Part shown: in pieces, positions 43,269 through 52,800 of the stretch | How the letters are laid out: the number at the start of each line of letters is the position of its first letter | Position numbering within the stretch: the first letter of the stretch is position 1 | NCBI RefSeq assembly: GCF_003254525.1 | Contig: NZ_QFYS01000003.1 | Coordinates: 1-64,000, forward strand | DNA length: 64,000 nt | Source: Phenylobacterium kunshanense | GTDB taxonomy: Bacteria; Pseudomonadota; Alphaproteobacteria; Caulobacterales; Caulobacteraceae | Direction: 5' to 3' | Notes under the pieces: generated by a model | Told to the model about the DNA's origin: nothing | The model's database searches: none | What the model saw: the letters and a program-made list of their open reading frames with translations, nothing else | Program-made: the position numbers and the translations under genes

Positions 43269-45545
43269 ATGAGGGCGCTTCTACTTGGCTCGGCGTGCGC
43301 CGGGACCTTGGCCGTGGCTATGCCTGCCGTGGCCCAGACCGCGTCGGGGAACACGCAGGCGACCGACGTCGGCGAGGTGATCGTCACCGCCACCCGGCGC
43401 AGCGAACGGCTGCAGGACGTTCCGCTCAGCGTCACCGCCTATTCGCAGGAGACCCTGACCGCCAAAGGCATCGTCGGCTACGAAGGGCTTGCGGTGGAAA
43501 CGCCCGGGGTGGTGCTGAACCGGCCCAGCGCCAACTTCAACAACTTCACCGCGCGCGGGATCGCCACCAACGGCTATGGCGCGAACCTGCAGAGCACGGT
43601 GGCCGTCTACATCGACGAGCTGCCGATCTCGACGATCGGCAACACCACGGTCCTCGACCCGAACCTCTATGACGTGGAGCGCGTGGAGTTCCTGCGCGGG
43701 CCGCAGGGGACACTGTTCGGTTCGGGCTCGTTGTCGGGTGCGCTGCGCATCCTGACGAAGAAGCCGGACCCGTCGGGCTTCGACGCTTCGGTGCTGGTCG
43801 ACCTGGGTATGACCGGCTCCGACTCCCTGCGTCAGCGCTACAACGGCATGGTCAACGTCCCCCTGGTCGAGGACAAGCTGGCGGTGCGCGCCGTGGGCTT
43901 CGTCCGCAACGAAGAGGGCTACGTCGACAACATCGGCCTGGCCCGGAAATCGAACTCCAACGACCTCGACGCGTGGGGCGGCCGGATTTCGCTGCTCTGG
44001 GCGCCCACCGATCGCCTGTCGGTCAGGCTGCTCGCCTCGTACGAGGACAGCGAGCCGAGGGACTCCTCGCTCATCAACCCCAACCTCGGCCACGACACGC
44101 GCGCGACCGACCGGCTGGACCTCTTCCAGGGGCAGCTGGTCAGCTACAACGCTACGGTCGAGTACCAGTTCAACGGGGCCCAGTTCACCAGCTCGTCCAC
44201 GCTGTCGGGTTTCGACCAGAAGTTCTTCGTCGATCTGGCCGGCACGTTCCTTCCGGTCGGCGCCACCCCCACCCCGACGAGCATCGCTTTCGGCCTGGAC
44301 GCCACTGCTTACATGGACACCTTCGTGGAGGAGGTGCGGCTGGCGTCCGACCCCGGGGGGCGATGGGACTGGGTTGTCGGCGGCTTCTTCCTCGATCGCC
44401 GCCTGGACGTCGACTACAACTATCGCTCCCGGCCCGACTATCTGGCCTTTCGAGGCTTCACCGGCCTGCCCGGCGAGTACTACCAGCGACAGTACAACCA
44501 CACGAAGTCGCAGGAGCTCGCGGGCTTCGGTGAGGTCACCTACAGGTTCAGCGACCAGCTATGGGTGACCGGCGGCCTGCGCTACGGCGGCTTCGAGGCC
44601 CAGTCCTTCGTCGAGGGCGGGTACACGAGCAACTACCTCCTGCAGGCGCTCACGCCCGGCAATGGGCGCGCGCTGACCGTCACGCAGGTGGCGCCCGTCA
44701 CCGGAGTGAAGGCCAAGGAGACCGGGCCCTCGTACAAGATCAGCGTCTCATACAAGCCCGTGCCGAACATCACGACCTACGCCACCCTCGCGACCGGCTT
44801 CCGCACCCCGGTGGTGAACGGCTTCGCCGGCCGGCCCAGCGTCGTGAACCCGAGCGACATCATCATCCCGGCGGGCGCGGATTCCGACGACCTCACCAAC
44901 TACGAGATCGGCCTGAAGGGCCGCTTCCTCGATGGCCGCCTGACCGCCAACCTGGCCGCCTACTGGATCGACTGGAAGAACATCCAGGTGCAGGCCAACC
45001 GCGTCTCTGACTCGGTCCAGTTCGCCACCAACATCGGCGCAGCCTTCAGCCGCGGGCTGGAGTTCGAGATCGTTGGCGCGCCCGCCGAGGGCCTGACGAT
45101 CGGTGTGAACGGAGCCTTCAACGAGGCCGAGGTGAGCAAGCTCACGCCGACCGAGGCGGCCATCTCGGGGGCCGGCGAGGGCGTCCGGCTCGCCTCGCCC
45201 AGGTTCCAGGGTGCGGCCTTCTTCAACTATGCCTTCGATCTTGCGCCCGAGGCCCGGGCCAACCTGTCGGCCACGGTCCAGCGGGTGGGCAAGTTCCCGG
45301 GCATGTTCCCCTATGTCCCCGGCCGTCCCGGCGTGCTGCAGCCGACGTACGACTACACCGAGGCCTACACCAACGTGAACGCGACCTTCGCGGTGGCCTT
45401 CGACCGGTGGACGGTCGGCGCCTACGTCGAGAACCTCTTCAACAGCCGCAAGGTCACCTACGTCCACCCCGAGGCCTTCCTCGTCAGCCGATACGCCGAG
45501 CAACGGCCGCGCACCATCGGGGTCCGTGTCGGCCGAGACTTCTAG
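43269..45545 (+). CDS. TonB-dependent outer-membrane receptor
   Basis: 758 residues from the ATG at 43269 (AGGAAA just upstream); an earlier in-frame start at 43233 adds 12 Cys/Arg-rich residues and is rejected. Signal peptide ends about AVAQ. TonB-box region EVIVTATRRSERLQDVPLSV, plug block VERVEFLRGPQGTLFGSGSL, barrel, and a terminal TIGVRVGRDF with the C-terminal Phe. It is followed after 2 bases by an MFS permease, so it should be the outer-membrane step of a two-membrane uptake route. The ligand is unknown. Confidence 0.95.
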   Translation: MRALLLGSACAGTLAVAMPAVAQTASGNTQATDVGEVIVTATRRSERLQDVPLSVTAYSQETLTAKGIVGYEGLAVETPGVVLNRPSANFNNFTARGIATNGYGANLQSTVAVYIDELPISTIGNTTVLDPNLYDVERVEFLRGPQGTLFGSGSLSGALRILTKKPDPSGFDASVLVDLGMTGSDSLRQRYNGMVNVPLVEDKLAVRAVGFVRNEEGYVDNIGLARKSNSNDLDAWGGRISLLWAPTDRLSVRLLASYEDSEPRDSSLINPNLGHDTRATDRLDLFQGQLVSYNATVEYQFNGAQFTSSSTLSGFDQKFFVDLAGTFLPVGATPTPTSIAFGLDATAYMDTFVEEVRLASDPGGRWDWVVGGFFLDRRLDVDYNYRSRPDYLAFRGFTGLPGEYYQRQYNHTKSQELAGFGEVTYRFSDQLWVTGGLRYGGFEAQSFVEGGYTSNYLLQALTPGNGRALTVTQVAPVTGVKAKETGPSYKISVSYKPVPNITTYATLATGFRTPVVNGFAGRPSVVNPSDIIIPAGADSDDLTNYEIGLKGRFLDGRLTANLAAYWIDWKNIQVQANRVSDSVQFATNIGAAFSRGLEFEIVGAPAEGLTIGVNGAFNEAEVSKLTPTEAAISGAGEGVRLASPRFQGAAFFNYAFDLAPEARANLSATVQRVGKFPGMFPYVPGRPGVLQPTYDYTEAYTNVNATFAVAFDRWTVGAYVENLFNSRKVTYVHPEAFLVSRYAEQRPRTIGVRVGRDF

Positions 45546-45547
45546 GC

Positions 45548-46864
45548 GTGGCCGCCGCAGATCAGGCCGCCTCCGCGGCGGCCCCCGCCAAGGCGCAGAG
45601 ACCCGCCCCAGGGGCCTGGCCGGTGCTTGTGATCCTCTGCTTCGTCTATGTCCTGAACTTCCTGGATCGGCAGCTCCTCTCGATCCTGGCCAAGCCGATC
45701 CAGGACGAGCTGGGCGTCACCGACGGCCAGCTCGGCCTGATCAGCGGGCTCTATTTCGCGCTGTTCTACTGCCTGATCTCGATCCCGGTGGGCTGGCTCG
45801 CCGACCGCACCAACCGGGCGCGGGTCCTGGCCTTCGCCTGCGGGCTGTGGAGCGCGGCGACCGTCGCGTGCGGCCTCTCGGCCAACTATGCCCAGCTCGT
45901 GGCCGCCCGGATGACCGTGGGCGTGGGTGAGGCGGGCGGGGTGCCGCCGTCCTACGCCATCATCAGCGACTACTTCCCGCCCGGCCGCCGAGGAACGGCG
46001 CTGGGCCTGTTCAACCTGGGGCCTCCGATCGGCCAGGCCCTGGGCGTGGCGTTCGGGGCCGCGATCGCGGCGGCCTACAGTTGGCGGATGGCGTTCATCG
46101 TCCTCGGCGCCATAGGCGTCGTGACGGCCTTCGTCGTCCTGTTCGGCGTGCGGGAGCCCGAGCGCGGACGCCTCGATCGCGTGGCCGGGACCGCTCCGCT
46201 CCCGTCATCCGGCCAGGCCGCGTTCTGGCCGACGGTCCGGATGTTCTTCTCGACGCCCTCCCTTGTCCTCGTCGCACTGGCGAGCGCGGCGACCCAGATC
46301 ATCACCTATGGCTCCGGCAACTTCACGACCCTGTTCCTGATGCGGGAGAAGGGCATGACGCTGCCGGACGTATCCCTCTGGTACGCGCTGGTCGTGCTGG
46401 TCGGAATGGGCGGCGGGATCTTCGCGTCGGGGCGGGTGATCGACCGGTACGCGCGTAAGAGCCGGACGGCCTATGCGCTGGTTCCGGCCCTTTCGCTCTC
46501 CCTCGCGGTCGCGCCCTACCTCGCCTTCGTCTGGGCGCCTTCCTGGCCGCTGGCGCTGGTGTTCCTGCTAGGGCCGACCTTCCTCAACTACTTCTACCTG
46601 TCGTGCGCGGTGACCCTGGTGCAGGAAGAGGTGGCTCCGAACCAGCGGGTGCTGTCCGGCGCGCTGCTGCTGCTGGTGATGAACCTGGTCGGCATGGGGG
46701 TCGGCCCAACGGTTGTCGGGGCGGTGAGCGATGCGTTTCGCGACAGCCACCCGACGGGCTCGCTGCAGGTCGCGTTCTACGCCCTCGCGCCGATGTACCT
46801 AGTGGCGGTGGGGCTCTTTCTCCTGCTGGCGCGGGTGCTTGCCAAAGAGCAGGCCCGGTCCTGA
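45548..46864 (+). CDS. MFS transporter
   Basis: 438 residues from a GTG at 45548, two bases after the TonB receptor stop. Twelve hydrophobic segments; the family motif after TM2 reads GWLADRTNRARVL (G-x-x-x-D-R-x-x-R), and TM1 has FVYVLNFLDRQLLSIL, typical of the aromatic acid/sphingolipid-type (Spns-like) MFS branch. Likely symports an organic acid or aromatic delivered by the receptor; the direction is inferred from context. Confidence 0.9.
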   Translation: MAAADQAASAAAPAKAQRPAPGAWPVLVILCFVYVLNFLDRQLLSILAKPIQDELGVTDGQLGLISGLYFALFYCLISIPVGWLADRTNRARVLAFACGLWSAATVACGLSANYAQLVAARMTVGVGEAGGVPPSYAIISDYFPPGRRGTALGLFNLGPPIGQALGVAFGAAIAAAYSWRMAFIVLGAIGVVTAFVVLFGVREPERGRLDRVAGTAPLPSSGQAAFWPTVRMFFSTPSLVLVALASAATQIITYGSGNFTTLFLMREKGMTLPDVSLWYALVVLVGMGGGIFASGRVIDRYARKSRTAYALVPALSLSLAVAPYLAFVWAPSWPLALVFLLGPTFLNYFYLSCAVTLVQEEVAPNQRVLSGALLLLVMNLVGMGVGPTVVGAVSDAFRDSHPTGSLQVAFYALAPMYLVAVGLFLLLARVLAKEQARS

Positions 46865-46918
46865 CCGCCACCGGCGAGTCACTTGACGCTCCCCCCGCCC
46901 CGTCTGAAAGAACTCCGC

Positions 46919-47650
46919 GTGCCCGAAACCCCCAAACCCCGGCGATCCTCCAAGAAGGCCGAACAGCGCGCCGAGTCGATCGAGCAGATTCTGGACGCCG
47001 CCGAGCACCTCTTCTCGAAGCACGGCCTGTACGGCGTCACCCTGAAGGACGTGGCCCAGCGGGTGGGCGTGCACCACACGCTGATGAACTACTACTTCGA
47101 GGACAAGAAGACGCTGTTCGACGCCGTGTTCGCCCGGCGCGCGGTGATCACCAGCGAACTGCGGATGAAGGCGCTGGACGAGTACGAGGCCGCCGCGGGC
47201 GACACGCCGACGGTGGAGGGCGCACTGCACGCCTTTCTCGACACCGACCTCGACCTCTACATCCAGGGCGGCGAGAGCTGGAAGAACTATGGCGCGCTGG
47301 GCGCCCTGGTATCGAACACCCCGGAGTGGGGCGCCGAGCTGATGGACAAGCACTTCGATCCGGTCGTCCTGCGCCTGATCGACCTGCTGAAGAAGGCGCT
47401 GCCGGAGTGCGCCGAAGAGGACATCTTCTGGGGCTACCACTTCGTGACCGGCGCCCTGATGGTGACGCTCGCGCGGACGGGGCGGATCGACAAGCTGTCG
47501 GGCGGCCTATGCAAGTCCGAGGACTTCGTCGCCATCAAGCAGCGGATGGCCCGGTTCATGGCCGCGGGCTTCCTCGAGATCTGCGACGCTAGAGCGCGTT
47601 CCGCAAAAGTGGGAACCGGTTTTGCGGTCAGAACGCGCTCAAACCTTTGA
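46919..47650 (+). CDS. TetR-family regulator ending inside a palindromic repeat
   Basis: 243 residues from a GTG at 46919; a TTG at 46883 would add 12 residues. HTH: SIEQILDAAEHLFSKHGLYG and DVAQRVGVHHTLMNYYFEDK. The ligand domain is C-terminal. The last 18 or so residues (from Arg-Ala-Arg-Ser to the end) are encoded by an intergenic-type palindromic repeat at 47591-47650, so the native C terminus was probably near LEICDA and has been extended. Third gene after the TonB receptor and MFS genes on the same strand; probably controls that operon. Confidence 0.86.
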   Translation: MPETPKPRRSSKKAEQRAESIEQILDAAEHLFSKHGLYGVTLKDVAQRVGVHHTLMNYYFEDKKTLFDAVFARRAVITSELRMKALDEYEAAAGDTPTVEGALHAFLDTDLDLYIQGGESWKNYGALGALVSNTPEWGAELMDKHFDPVVLRLIDLLKKALPECAEEDIFWGYHFVTGALMVTLARTGRIDKLSGGLCKSEDFVAIKQRMARFMAAGFLEICDARARSAKVGTGFAVRTRSNL

Positions 47651-47660
47651 TTTAGAGCGG
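47591..47660. repeat. GGGAACCGGTT-type palindromic intergenic repeat
   Basis: GAGCGCGTT (47592-47600) pairs with AACGCGCTC (47632-47640). CCGCAAAA (47601-47608) pairs with TTTTGCGG (47620-47627), with a TCAG bulge and the loop GTGGGAACCGG. The tail AAACCTTTGATTTAGAGCG repeats the GAGCG end. The AGAGCG...GTGGGAACCGGTT layout is a familiar dispersed palindrome of alphaproteobacterial genomes. Only this copy occurs in the window. It runs through the stop codon of the TetR gene. Confidence 0.8.
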
Positions 47661-47682
47661 CGGCGACCGCCGCCGGCGCTGT

Positions 47683-48636
47683 CTAGAGGGCGTTCAGCGG
47701 GATCTTCAGGTACCTGACGCCATTGTCCTCGGGCTCGGGCAGATGTCCGCCGCGCATGTTCACCTGGACCGACGGCAGGATCAGCCGGGGCATGTCCAGG
47801 GTGCGGTCGCGAGCCTCGCGCAGCGCCACGAACTCGGCCTCGTTCACGCCTTCGTGGACGTGGACGTTGGAGGTGCGCTGCACGCCGATCGTCGTCTCCC
47901 AGACAAAGGCGTCGCGACCCGGGGCCTTGTAGTCGTGACAGAGGAACACCCGGGTCTCGTCGGGGAGCTCCAGCAGGCGTCGCACCGAGCGGAACAGCGT
48001 GGCCGCATCGCCGCCGGGGAAGTCGCAGCGGGCGGTGCCGTAGTCCGGCATGAACAGGGTGTCGCCCACGAACACGGCGTCGCCGATGACGTAGGACATG
48101 CACGCCGGCGTGTGGCCGGGCGTGTGCAGCGCGACGCCCTGCAGGCCGCCGATCGTGAACCGTTCGCCGTCTTGGAACAGGTGGTCGAACTGACGCCCGT
48201 CGCGCGCGAAATCGGGCCCGGCGTTGAAAAGCCTGCCGAACGTGTCCTGGACCTTCGTGATCCGCTCGCCGATGGCCAGTTGGCCGCCCAGCGCCTCCTG
48301 AAGGTAGGGCGCGGCCGAGAGATGGTCGGCGTGGGCATGGGTCTCGATCTGCCAGACGACCTCCAGCCCTTCGGCACGTACGTAGGCCATCAGTTCGTCG
48401 GCGGACCCGTGGCTGGTGCGACCCGCGGCGGGGTCGTAGTCCAGCACGCTGTCGATGATGGCGCAGGCCGTCGAAGCCGGATCGCGGACGACGTAGCTCA
48501 CCGTGAAGGTGGCCTCGTCGAAGAAGGCCTTCACCTGCGGCCGCAGCGACCGTTCCGCGCGGGCCGCCTGGACGATGGCGGCAGCCGCGGCGAGGGCGTC
48601 GTCCGTCTTCGTCATCGTCGTCGTCATCACCGTCAT
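47683..48636 (-). CDS. MBL-fold hydrolase, persulfide dioxygenase (ETHE1/Blh)-like
   Basis: 317 residues; the N terminus has several in-frame ATGs ([10 protein letters not shown]), so the start is uncertain by up to seven residues. Metal-binding motif THAHADH (His100, His102, Asp104, His105), then HTPGHTP and [17 protein letters not shown], the latter typical of the ETHE1/Blh group that oxidises glutathione persulfide to sulfite with a single iron. CHDYKAPG supplies another conserved ligand region. Divergent from TauE/SafE across a promoter with an ArsR-type dyad; the same pairing occurs in BigR regulons. Dioxygenase activity is inferred from motif and context. Confidence 0.88.
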   Translation of the reverse strand: MTVMTTTMTKTDDALAAAAAIVQAARAERSLRPQVKAFFDEATFTVSYVVRDPASTACAIIDSVLDYDPAAGRTSHGSADELMAYVRAEGLEVVWQIETHAHADHLSAAPYLQEALGGQLAIGERITKVQDTFGRLFNAGPDFARDGRQFDHLFQDGERFTIGGLQGVALHTPGHTPACMSYVIGDAVFVGDTLFMPDYGTARCDFPGGDAATLFRSVRRLLELPDETRVFLCHDYKAPGRDAFVWETTIGVQRTSNVHVHEGVNEAEFVALREARDRTLDMPRLILPSVQVNMRGGHLPEPEDNGVRYLKIPLNAL

Positions 48637-48661
48637 CCTCTCTTGTCAGCGCGCCAGGATA

Positions 48662-48677
48662 CATATATGCGAATATG
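48662..48677. promoter_or_regulatory. ArsR/BigR-type operator (site A)
   Basis: Perfect dyad CATAT-N6-ATATG between the divergent persulfide-dioxygenase-like gene and TauE/SafE. The core TGCGAATATGCGC resembles sites B (54823-54838) and C (49846-49865). AT-rich dyads at such genes are known targets of BigR/SqrR-type ArsR proteins. Confidence 0.65.
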
Positions 48678-48697
48678 CGCAGATACAAGGCCCGGTC

Positions 48698-49480
48698 ATG
48701 CTCAGTCTCGACGTTCCAGCCATCGTCGCCGCCATCGCCAGCGGTGTGCTCGTGGGCGCGCTGCTGGGCCTGTTCGGCGGCGGTGGATCGGTCCTGGCCA
48801 CGCCGCTCCTGCTGTACGTCGTGGGCGTTCGCGATCCGCACGTGGCCATCGGCACGTCGGCGGCCGCGGTCGCGGTGAACGCCGCCATGAACCTTGCCGG
48901 GCACGCCCGCGGCGGCCGGGTGAAGTGGCCCTGCGCCATCGTCTTCGCTAGCGCGGGACTTGCGGGTTCGTTCCTGGGATCCAGCCTCGCCAAGGCCGTG
49001 GACGGCCAGAAGCTGTTGCTGGCCTTCGCGTTCGCCATGGCCGCCATCGCGCTCTCGATGCTGCGCCGGCCGCGCTCCGAGGGCGACCCGGAGGTTCACA
49101 TCACCGGGGCGATGACCATGAAACTCGCGCCGATCGGCGTTCTGACGGGGCTGGCGGCCGGCTTCTTCGGCATCGGCGGCGGGTTCCTGATCGTGCCCGG
49201 CCTGATGGCGGCGACGGGGATGACGCTGGCCAACGCCACCGCCTCGTCGCTGGTCTCGGTCGCCCTGTTCGGCGCGGCGACGTCGCTGAACTACGCGAGC
49301 TCGGGCCAGGTCGACTGGCCGGTCGCCGGCCTGTTCATCGCCGGCGGAGTGGCGGGCGGTGCGCTCGGCGTACGCGGCGCGGGGCTCCTGGCGAGCCAGG
49401 CCCTGCTGGCGCGGCGGCTGTTCGCCGGCCTCGTCCTCCTGGTCGCGGCCTACGTGGCCTGGCGGTCGATCACGGGGTAG
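48698..49480 (+). CDS. TauE/SafE-family sulfite/sulfur-anion exporter
   Basis: 260 residues from the ATG at 48698, after site A; the frame is open further upstream but there it overlaps the divergent gene. About eight TM helices and the paired family motifs GLFGGGGSVLATPLLLY (near 24-40) and GFFGIGGGFLIVPGLM (near 155-170). Exports sulfite or related sulfur anions, consistent with the neighbouring persulfide dioxygenase that would make sulfite. The 3' end faces the ArsR gene. Confidence 0.93.
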   Translation: MLSLDVPAIVAAIASGVLVGALLGLFGGGGSVLATPLLLYVVGVRDPHVAIGTSAAAVAVNAAMNLAGHARGGRVKWPCAIVFASAGLAGSFLGSSLAKAVDGQKLLLAFAFAMAAIALSMLRRPRSEGDPEVHITGAMTMKLAPIGVLTGLAAGFFGIGGGFLIVPGLMAATGMTLANATASSLVSVALFGAATSLNYASSGQVDWPVAGLFIAGGVAGGALGVRGAGLLASQALLARRLFAGLVLLVAAYVAWRSITG

Positions 49481-49492
49481 GGGCTCGGCGGC

Positions 49493-49831
49493 TCAGCAGC
49501 CCGCGTCGGCGTCCTGGCGGTAGATCTCAGAAAGAGTCTTCAGCACCCGCACCGCCGCGGGGTCGGCGAGCGAGTAGAAGATCGTCTGGGCTTCGCGCCG
49601 GGTCTTCACCAAGCCCTCTGAGCGCATCTTCGCGAGGTGCTGGGACGTGGCGGAGGGCGCGAGGCGCGCATGCTCGGCCAGCTCGCCCACCGAGCACTCT
49701 CCCTCCAGCAGGCGGCAGAGCAGAAGCAGGCGTTGTTCGCTGGCGAGCAGCTTCAGGAGCCGGGCCGCGCTGTGGGCGCAGTCCTGCAGGTTGGCCACGT
49801 CGTGGGGCGAGGGCGCGAGGGCGGTGGTCAT
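49493..49831 (-). CDS. ArsR-family repressor 1 (BigR/SqrR-like, modified Cys pattern)
   Basis: 112 residues from the ATG at 49831; an upstream ATG at 49867 would put the dyad of site C inside the gene. Winged HTH: LLKLLASEQRLLLLCRLLEGECSVGELAEHA and SATSQHLAKMRSEGLV (shown in parts). Cys39 matches the first redox Cys of BigR/SqrR (LMLVC in BigR). The second is not in the usual helix (SEIYRQ where BigR has TIFCAQ); instead Cys112 is the last residue, and Cys18 and Cys46 are extra. It may sense persulfide by a different disulfide or polysulfide bridge. It lies 52 bases after the RND permease. Confidence 0.88.
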   Translation of the reverse strand: MTTALAPSPHDVANLQDCAHSAARLLKLLASEQRLLLLCRLLEGECSVGELAEHARLAPSATSQHLAKMRSEGLVKTRREAQTIFYSLADPAAVRVLKTLSEIYRQDADAGC

Positions 49832-49845
49832 CGCTTTGTGACTTA

Positions 49846-49865
49846 GAATGTTCGCAAATACATTC
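49846..49865. promoter_or_regulatory. ArsR operator (site C) before repressor 1
   Basis: GAATGT-N8-ACATTC is a perfect 6-8-6 dyad, the architecture reported for SqrR-type sites (ATTC-N8-GAAT). On the minus strand it reads GTATTTGCGAACATTC, alignable to sites A and B. It sits 15 bases before the repressor ATG, so autoregulation is likely. Confidence 0.65.
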
Positions 49866-49883
49866 AAGCGGCTCCGGCCGATG

Positions 49884-52800
49884 TCATGCTGTCGCAGGCC
49901 GGCCGTCGTCGCGTAGCACGACGTAGATCGCGGGGATCACCAGCACGGTCAGCAGGGTCGATGAGGCGAGACCGAACAGCAGCGAGATCGCCAGGCCCTG
50001 GAAGATCGGGTCGGTCAGGATCACGGCCGCGCCGATCATGGCCGCCAGGGCGGTCAGCAGGATCGGCTTGAAGCGGATGGCGCCGGCCTCCAGCAGAACG
50101 TCGCGCAGGGGGCGCCCCTCGGCCTGGGTGTGGCGGATGAAATCCACCAGCAGGATCGAATTGCGCACGATGATCCCGGCCAGGGCGATGAAGCCGATCA
50201 TCGACGTCGCCGTGAAGGGGGCGCGGAAGAGGATGTGGCCGATCACGATCCCGACCAGCGTCAGCGGGATCGGCGTCAGGATCACCAGGGGCAGGCGGAA
50301 GCTTTTGAACTGCGCCACCACCAGGACGTAGATGCCCAGGATGGCCACGCCGAAGGCGGCGCCCATGTCGCGGAAGGTGACCCAGGTGATTTCCCACTCG
50401 CCGTCCCAGAGGACAGTGGGTTTCAACTCGCTGTCGGGCTGGCCGTTTAGGCGGATCTCGGGCTGGGGGACGCCTTTCCACTCCCCGTCGCGGATCGCCT
50501 TGTTGACCTCGAGCATGCCGTAGATCGGGGCCTCGTAGGCTCCGGCCAGTTCGGCCATGACCATGTCCACGTCGCGACCGTCGCGGCGGAAGATGTGGGT
50601 GGCGCCTGGCGCCGAGCTGGCGGTGACCACCTCGCCCAGTTCGACCAACCGGCCGTCGCGGGTCCGCGCGACGGGCAGGGTGGCGAGCCCTTCGCCCCAC
50701 GTGCGGGCCGACTGCGGGAGGCGGACGGCGATCTCCAGCGGATCGCGGCTCTCGCCCCGGTGCGCATAGCCCAGCACCTGCCCGCCCAGGGCGGCGGCGA
50801 TGGAGTCGTGCACCTCGCGCTCGCTGACGCCGAGCGCCTCCAGGCGATCACGATCGGGGACGAGCCGGAGGCCCGGGCGGGGCTGACCCCAGCTGTCGTC
50901 GACATCGACGATGTAGGGCACACCCTGGAAGATCGCCTTGACCCGCTCGGCGACGGCGCGCCGCGTGGGGGCGTCGGGCCCGTAGATCTCGGCCAGCAGG
51001 GTGGCCATGACGGGCGGCCCGGGCGGGGCCTCGACCACCTTGATCGCCGCGCCGGCCGGCAGGCGCAGCTTTTCCAGGCGTTTCCGCAGGTCGAGCGCGA
51101 TCTGGTGGCTGTTGCGGTCGCGGTCAGCCTTGTGGGCGAGCGCCACCGAGAGGTCGCCCATCTCGGGCCGGTTGCGCAGGTAGTAGTGGCGGACGAGGCC
51201 GTTGAAATTGAACGGCGAGGCCGTGCCGGCGTAGCTGTCGATCGCCACCACCTCGGGCAGCGTGCGGGTGATAACGGCCGCCTCGGCGAGCGTGCGCTCG
51301 GTGTCCTCCAGGGACGCGCCTTCCGGCAGGTCGACGACCACCTGCAGCTCGGACTTGTTGTCGAACGGCAGCAGCTTCACCGTCACGGTCTTGGTGGCGA
51401 ACATGGCGCAAGCCACGAGCGTGGCGACACCCACGCCGATCAGGAACCGCAGGGCGCTCTGCCGCGTGGCGATGACGCGGCCGGCGACGCGGCGATAGAT
51501 GCGGCCGAGCTTTCCCTCGTCGTGAGCGCCGTGGCCGCCCGCGGCCAGGGTCTGGCGGGCGAAGCGGATCATCAGCCAGGGCGCGATCACCACGGCGACG
51601 AAGAACGAGAAGACCATGGCCGCCGAGGCGTTCACCGGGATCGGCGCCATGTAAGGCCCCATCAGGCCGGACACGAACAGCATCGGCAGGAGGGCGGCCA
51701 CGACAGTCAGGGTGGCGACGACGGTCGGATTGCCCACCTCGGCCACCGCCTCGACGGCGGCGTCGATCCGGCTGCGGCCGTCGTTCATCGCCCAGTGCCT
51801 GGCGATGTTCTCGATCATCACGATGGCGTCGTCGACGAGGATGCCGATGGAGAAGATCAGGGCGAACAGGCTGACGCGGTTGATGGTGTAGCCCATCAGG
51901 TTCGAGGCGAAGAGCGTCAGCAGGATGGTGGTGGGGATGACGACGGCGGTCACGCCTGCCTCGCGCCAGCCGATCGTGAAGCCGATCAGCACGACGATCG
52001 ACACGGTGGCGAGCGCCAGGTGGAAGAGGAGTTCGTTGGCCTTCTCGTTGGCCGTCTCGCCGTAGTCGCGGGTCACCGCCACGTCGAGGCTGGCGGGCAG
52101 CAGCGTGCCCTTCAGGCTGTCGACCCGTTGCAGCACGGCGTGCGAGACCACCACCGCATTGGCGCCCTTGCGCTTGGCGATCGCCAGGCTGACGGCCGGG
52201 CCCTCGGTCCAGGTATCGCCGGCGCGGACCTGTCGCCAAACCCGGGCCTGGTCCTCGCGCGGCGCGGTGGTCACCCGCGCGACGTCGCGCACATAGACCC
52301 GTTCGCCCTTGACGGACGGCAGGGCCAGCAGGCCGATCTCCGTGGCGCTGGCCAGGGTGCGGCCGGAGGTGACGTCGACCGCCTGGCCGCTGTTGCGCAC
52401 CTGGCCGGCGGGGAAGGCGCGGTTGGCCTGGCGGACCGTGTCCATCAGCGCGCCCAGCGACACGCCGTGCAGCGCCAGCCGGGCCGGGTCGGGCTCGACG
52501 CGAATCTCCTGCGGCCGGCCGCCGACGATGAAGGTGAGCCCGACGTCGTCGACCTTGGCCACCTCGGTGCGGAGCTTGCCGGCGATCTCGTGGAGCGCCT
52601 GGTCCGACCACTGGCCGGCCGCGCCGGGCTTGGGCGACAGCGTCAGCACCAGGCTCGGCACGTCATTGATGCCGCGGGTCTGGATCAGGGGTTCGGGAAT
52701 GCCGGCGGGGATGCGGTCGTAGTTGGCGCGGACCTTCTCGTGGATGCGCACCGCCGCCGCGTCCGGATCGACGCCCACCTTGAAGCGGGCCGTGACCATC

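Noticed and set aside
48503..48697. Extension of TauE/SafE to an ATG at 48503
   Set aside because: It would overlap the divergent hydrolase and include operator A; the membrane protein starts at 48698.
49832..49867. Upstream ATG for ArsR repressor 1
   Set aside because: The 12 extra codons contain the perfect dyad of site C, which is better read as the operator.
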